Source of the DNA: an uncultured Prevotella sp.
GTDB taxonomy: Bacteria; Bacteroidota; Bacteroidia; Bacteroidales; Bacteroidaceae
Assembly: GCA_905233825.1 (NCBI GenBank)
Contig: CAJOFE010000025.1
Location: 1-44,898, forward strand
Length of the DNA stretch: 44,898 bases
Direction: 5' to 3'
The notes under the pieces are model-generated. The model did not search any database and was not told where the DNA came from. It saw only the letters and a program-made list of their open reading frames with translations. Each line of letters begins with the position of its first letter. The first letter of the stretch is position 1. The translations under genes were made by a program, and so were the position numbers. Below, in pieces: positions 42,401 to 44,898 of this stretch.

Positions 42401-43098
42401 CCGTTGGGCAGGTTATAGACGGACTGCGACAGCAGACCCGTGCCGTAGTTGAAATGCACCACGGCACTTGTGTTACCGAAGATATTAGGCTGGCCAACGG
42501 AAGAGCCGCCCGTGCGCGTCCAGCCGTTGATGTCCTGGGCGGTGAGGAGGTCATCGAACTCTGCGTTCACGATGGGAATCTCGTCGCCGGGCTTCAGGCT
42601 CTGCGCTTTCTCGAAGGCAATACGCTTGATGCGGGCCGACTGCCAGCTCTTGTTCGACGTCTGGTGGAAGGTCAGCGTCAGGGTGTATTTGCCTTTCTTC
42701 ATTGACGGCGTCTGCAGTGTGTAGGTGGCAATGCTCGTACTCTCAATGTTGAAGACGGTAGAGGCCACTTCATTGCCGTCGGCACTCTTGAGGTTGAAGT
42801 CCACCGTCACAGTACCGGCATTTCTGCAGGCTTCCAAGGACACATTATAATAATTGATGTCCTCTTGGTTTTGTAGGGTGTAGGTGATCAGGTCACCGTC
42901 GTAAATGTTTTCCAGACCGAAGTCTGTGAACCAGTTTCGTGTTTGACTACTGGTGACGGTGCCGTAGGACAGCACAAAGGGATGCTCATCGGTGGTAGGG
43001 ATGATGACATCCTCAGCCAGAGCGGCTGTGGCTATGCATAGTGCCAAGGCGGTCAGCCAGAATCCCTTGATATACGGGAGTAAAAGTATCTTTTTCAT
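39424..43098 (-). CDS. large secreted BspA-like leucine-rich repeat protein
   Basis: 1224 residues from the ATG at 43096-43098. A longer frame to 43134 would overlap the upstream gene, and the signal peptide MKKILLLPYIKGFWLTALAL begins here. N-terminal carbohydrate-binding-like beta sandwiches (about 25-430) are followed by BspA-type leucine-rich repeats (about 470-690: LESIGNRTFSGCWSLRDVTLPATLKSIDERAF and similar), a beta-rich region with GRGYIWSTLLNGY and WNFIGNPYPCFFDSRYM typical of large Prevotella surface proteins, and a C-terminal tail QIYDLQGRRISSPQKGLYIQNNKKVIIK-like ending. The tail probably directs export or anchoring. No enzyme motif is visible. Confidence 0.82.
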   Translation of the reverse strand: MKKILLLPYIKGFWLTALALCIATAALAEDVIIPTTDEHPFVLSYGTVTSSQTRNWFTDFGLENIYDGDLITYTLQNQEDINYYNVSLEACRNAGTVTVDFNLKSADGNEVASTVFNIESTSIATYTLQTPSMKKGKYTLTLTFHQTSNKSWQSARIKRIAFEKAQSLKPGDEIPIVNAEFDDLLTAQDINGWTRTGGSSVGQPNIFGNTSAVVHFNYGTGLLSQSVYNLPNGLYMLRMNVYDGANNLTGTDAVEQDTYVFLNDRMVPMKTAFDETVGYRNIYRWYEGRDNIYYRRTADGRWMPTQQVEWNEALAMAKHFYENCVVMVVIGGKATFGWQKTGDRSTRIVFDHATLTYLSDKTSISEAECAALEREQVTNDYKARLAKTEQAVRTELAAKRPHAPQAVIEANAAINADIAYTSNEEYIDAILHFEHLLQRLQLPFHDITLSSAGTLADQFTSYDIQANDTIALKLSGTLNDDDLTVLMTLDNVMEVDFSDATLIALPRNLFLYKRLLTWVTLPQQLESIGNRTFSGCWSLRDVTLPATLKSIDERAFEVCRSLDRAVIPEGVTVGNKIYDEAGLRSVVLPASIRTVPFGLCSDCSDLIDIQFNGQVVINESAFANCINLRTLNLPEGLEFMMSYCFGNCSALTSVTLPSTLKYVSRPFFNCKNLKEITCLTIAPPYPADTHIHGDIGDKGFTLFVPQQAVDDYQEAKIWSDFEVVGTDQLPPTLSINAPLTFADNAQWPVGYKPDMNMGMIVNYWGGAVGGALSRGTLTNDGQSMLSMGRMAQQYNFYNCRNYGNADNMQFFTSLINNGQMRADDVSVELRFNTNNWENIAFPFDVRISDIEVYYKGEKHSIADVPLVIYGYDAKKRAEGDLDNAWVRMTTGSTLHAGRGYIWSTLLNGYHAQLELPTSQFIVHAVQNAHKPMFFRSDNVEVKLDKIFSEFAHNRSWNFIGNPYPCFFDSRYMDTTSPIIVWEYQGTVNERYTAYSPLDDNYILHPGQAFFIQRPLDQESVIFDSEGRQHNLVPRDYIPAGARRAAAAAHPRQVFNLLLDSLDRTRFVINEAATLDYEPGRDASKFTGLNADAALFYVVRDGVRYAIDERPLADGLVHLGLQLSKEGAYTISLGDASHLMNNEVTLIDHETGTETNLSTDAYTFHAEVGIFEGRFTIRLGDAPNGIQSVMTMPQQTKQIYDLQGRRISSPQKGLYIQNNKKVIIK

Positions 43099-43117
43099 GA
43101 TGATGATGTTTTGGGGG

Positions 43118-43738
43118 TTATTTTTTTGCGACAACTTTCTTACCGCCGCTTACATAGATGCCGTGGCGGGGCTTGCTGGTGCGCCGGCCGTCCAGACTGT
43201 AGTAGTGCGTGTTGGCTGTTGCGGCGGTCGTGCGTGGCGTCGTCAGACGGGCAAAGGTAGCATCCATGGGCTCGATGTGCTGGAACTGCCCCCATCGGGC
43301 ATCGTTCTTGTAGGCATCTAAAACATCTTTCGGTACGAGGACGGTGACTTTCTTGAAATCCTCTTCGCCAAATGCCTCGCTGTTAAGACGGGGCGGCTCG
43401 GCGGCAAAGCAGTAGATGCGTGTCAAGTTGTAACAGTCGCAGAAGGCATCCTCGTCGATGTAATTGAGCGAATTGGGCAGGGTGATGACGGTGAACACGC
43501 CTTTGTCCAGGGCCATCTCATCAATCTTCTTGATGGGGTATTCCACTCCGTCGTCAGGGTCGATGACGGTTTCCGGGATGACGAGGCTGTCTACCTTGTA
43601 GTCATCTTCCATACCAACTACGACAGCGCCCTCTTCAACAGAGTAACAGCGATAGATGAGCCCATTTTTGACAAATGCGGCTTTTGCCGACGTTGCGCTG
43701 AGCAGCGCGGTAAACATGATAAGAAATGTTTTCTTCAT
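43118..43738 (-). CDS. small secreted leucine-rich repeat protein
   Basis: 206 residues: signal peptide (1-20, ending AKAA), a short BspA-like repeat region (about 70-115: VFTVITLPNSLNYIDEDAFCDCYNLTRIYCFAAEPP, SEAFGEEDFKKVTVLVPKDVLDAYKND) and the shared C-terminal tail HYYSLDGRRTSKPRHGIYV with GGKKVVAKK. It is like a miniature of its neighbour at 39424. The stop is 20 bases before the next start, so the four surface genes form one tightly packed series on the minus strand. Confidence 0.8.
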   Translation of the reverse strand: MKKTFLIMFTALLSATSAKAAFVKNGLIYRCYSVEEGAVVVGMEDDYKVDSLVIPETVIDPDDGVEYPIKKIDEMALDKGVFTVITLPNSLNYIDEDAFCDCYNLTRIYCFAAEPPRLNSEAFGEEDFKKVTVLVPKDVLDAYKNDARWGQFQHIEPMDATFARLTTPRTTAATANTHYYSLDGRRTSKPRHGIYVSGGKKVVAKK

Positions 43739-43770
43739 ATTAGTGTCGTATTTTGTTGTAATAACAGCAG

Positions 43771-44898
43771 CTATCTCACCATGACCTTCTGCACGCTGCC
43801 ATTGGGCTGGCGCACGATGTTGATGCCCTTCTCTGGGCGGGCGATGCGCTGTCCGTTCAGGCGGTAGTAGGTCGTGGGTGTTGTGAGGGTTGAGTGGTGA
43901 GTGGTAAGCGGCTCTATGCCTACGGTGTTGTCGATGACCTTATAGCGGAACTCCACCACGTCGCTCTCCCCTGTTCCCTTAGCTACGGCCATTGCTTTGA
44001 TGACGAGCTCGGTGCCAGTAGCCAAGATGGGCCCAGTGTAAGTTAGCACGCTGGCACTCCCAGTGTCGCAGGGACACGAGCCATCGAGCGTGTAGAGGAT
44101 GGTGGCACCGGCAGTGGCGCAGGTCAGTTTGATCTGTGCGCCACGATATATCTCCGTGCCGCTGAGGCGTGAAGCATGAGGCTCATCGACAGTCAACAGG
44201 GATGAGTCACGCACCACGACAAGGGTGGTAGCCTGCAACTCATCATCGTCGGCTAAGGAGAACTTAACGGAAGTAACACCAACGCCAGTGGAATGCAGGG
44301 TGAAGCCCCCCTCTTGTTCCCCTTGTAGAGGGAGAACGGTTACCACGTCTTCGTCGAGGGAGGTGGCAACGAGCTGCTTGCTCTTTGCGGACTCAGCAGG
44401 AATAACACGAACGGCCACCGTATAATCATTGTCTTCAGACATGTTGATGATGTTATCGGCGATAATGGCCGTCACGCGCTGCTCCATATCGAACTGCTGC
44501 GTGAAGTCTTGCTCCATCTGCAGGCCGGCGTAGCTCTCAACAGCCTTACGGACGGTGAGCTGCACCTTGTCGTCAACGTTAAGGTTAGCGTTGTCTGGCA
44601 TGAAGCGTACCTTCGAGACATAGGCCGAATCGGATGTCTGGTAGCCACTTTCAGCGTTGAGTAGTTCTATCTTGCCGCCAATGGTCTGGCCATTCTTGGT
44701 CACAAAGATATTCTCTTTCGTCAGCGTCTGCGGGCGCATGTACTTGTCGAAGGTGATGTCGATGCCGTCGGGATAAGCCTTTACTCGCTGCACGGCGGGC
44801 TGGCGCAGCTGTGTCATGCCCACGTTCACCTCCAACTGCGGCGGGGGCACTGGCAGCCAATCAGAGTAGGTAGTCTCGTAGCCAGCCTTCTCATACTT
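43771..44898 (-). CDS. C-terminal part of a second giant surface protein (runs off the window)
   Basis: The frame is open to the window edge, and its first visible residues (KYEKAGYETTYSDWLPVPPPQ) match the module in the gene ending at 32963, so it is the 3' end of a paralogue. Domains: SbsA-like Ig (FDKYMRPQTLTKENIFV), a divergent Big-type domain, a chitobiase-C-like domain (TILYTLDGSCPCD) and the tail TYYRLNGQRIARPEKGINIV. Identity with the other copy is very high at both ends and much lower in between. The linker before the tail (PLTTHHSTLTTPTT) is low-complexity and differs from the paralogue's. At least 375 residues; the true start is outside. Confidence 0.8.
   Translation of the reverse strand, partial: KYEKAGYETTYSDWLPVPPPQLEVNVGMTQLRQPAVQRVKAYPDGIDITFDKYMRPQTLTKENIFVTKNGQTIGGKIELLNAESGYQTSDSAYVSKVRFMPDNANLNVDDKVQLTVRKAVESYAGLQMEQDFTQQFDMEQRVTAIIADNIINMSEDNDYTVAVRVIPAESAKSKQLVATSLDEDVVTVLPLQGEQEGGFTLHSTGVGVTSVKFSLADDDELQATTLVVVRDSSLLTVDEPHASRLSGTEIYRGAQIKLTCATAGATILYTLDGSCPCDTGSASVLTYTGPILATGTELVIKAMAVAKGTGESDVVEFRYKVIDNTVGIEPLTTHHSTLTTPTTYYRLNGQRIARPEKGINIVRQPNGSVQKVMVR
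44306..44336 (-). repeat. in-frame C-rich/G-rich hairpin element in second giant paralogue
   Basis: CCCTCT (44309-44314) pairs with AGAGGG (44327-44332). On the coding strand it reads V-L-P-L-Q-G-E-Q-E-G-G. It aligns without gaps with the element at 37771-37798 and shares the GTTCTCCC start and G-rich end. Confidence 0.6.

Noticed and set aside
33000..44898. CRISPR array or tRNA-like repeats in the repetitive surface-protein region
   Set aside because: Repeats here are protein domain duplications and single hairpins; there are no regularly spaced identical repeats with unique spacers.

Overview
The window looks like a chromosomal segment of a Bacteroidota bacterium, most likely a Prevotella-type gut or rumen member of the Bacteroidales. 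The evidence is Bacteroidota-type promoters (a -33 TTTG about 19-21 nt before a -7 TAnnTTTG), the 287-residue primary sigma factor without region 1.1, a serine palmitoyltransferase, a FeoB-associated Cys-rich protein, propeller/Y_Y_Y sensor proteins, an HU-HIG-type DNA-binding protein, and BspA-like leucine-rich surface proteins that end in the short 'LDGRR...KGxxI...KK' tail. No rRNA operon, CRISPR array or intact transposon is present.

Layout. 1-200: probable 3' end of an insertion-sequence transposase and a strong hairpin. 268-2066 (minus): lipid kinase, Nudix hydrolase, small Cys-rich membrane protein and tRNA-Cys. 2219-3534 (plus): serine palmitoyltransferase and tRNA-Pro. 3650-9217 (plus): a membrane-bound propeller/AraC regulator overlapping a sugar-1-phosphate nucleotidyltransferase, then GMP synthetase and an HU-like protein. 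9480-15059: a lipoprotein D-Ala-D-Ala dipeptidase, an EF-G paralogue lacking the catalytic histidine, HemW, and a phospholipase-D-type cardiolipin synthase. 15065-20561 (minus): kdsA, kdsD and a large hybrid-sensor-like regulator form one run of genes. 20854-26737 (minus): rpoD with a coupled secreted protein, a DegP protease, pheS and an ATPase-CYTH fusion; RNase P RNA sits between degP and pheS on the plus strand. 26970-29541 (minus): a FadL-type porin and a Trp/Tyr- and Gly-rich secreted protein. 29674-32880 (plus): prmA and an MscS-type channel. 32963-44898 (minus): a cluster of large secreted leucine-rich/Ig-like proteins, one broken by a frameshift and one running off the window edge.

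How the genes fit together. Most of the first 32 kb is housekeeping (guaA, pheS, rpoD, rnpB, hemW, prmA, two tRNAs) mixed with envelope functions: sphingolipid and phospholipid synthesis, KDO for lipopolysaccharide, cell-wall dipeptide cleavage, periplasmic quality control, porin and osmotic channel. The last 12 kb is an accessory surface-protein locus that has evolved by duplication and recombination.

The most unusual signal is a family of short C-rich/G-rich, hairpin-like sequences found inside coding regions. I see five clear cases: two in guaA and one in each of three surface-protein reading frames. A sixth, shortened relative sits in a paralogue. All five run in the same orientation relative to coding and are read in the same frame, giving short peptides on the pattern L-P-x-x-G-[E/D/Q]. 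They behave like palindromic elements that can insert into proteins. Other points of interest are a sensor-regulator in which both phosphorelay residues are replaced (His to Asp, Asp to Lys) and the ATPase domain is missing, a second regulator that joins a sensor directly to an AraC domain through one membrane helix, two clusters of 21-22 bp intergenic tandem repeats, and an operator-like palindrome before the Nudix gene.
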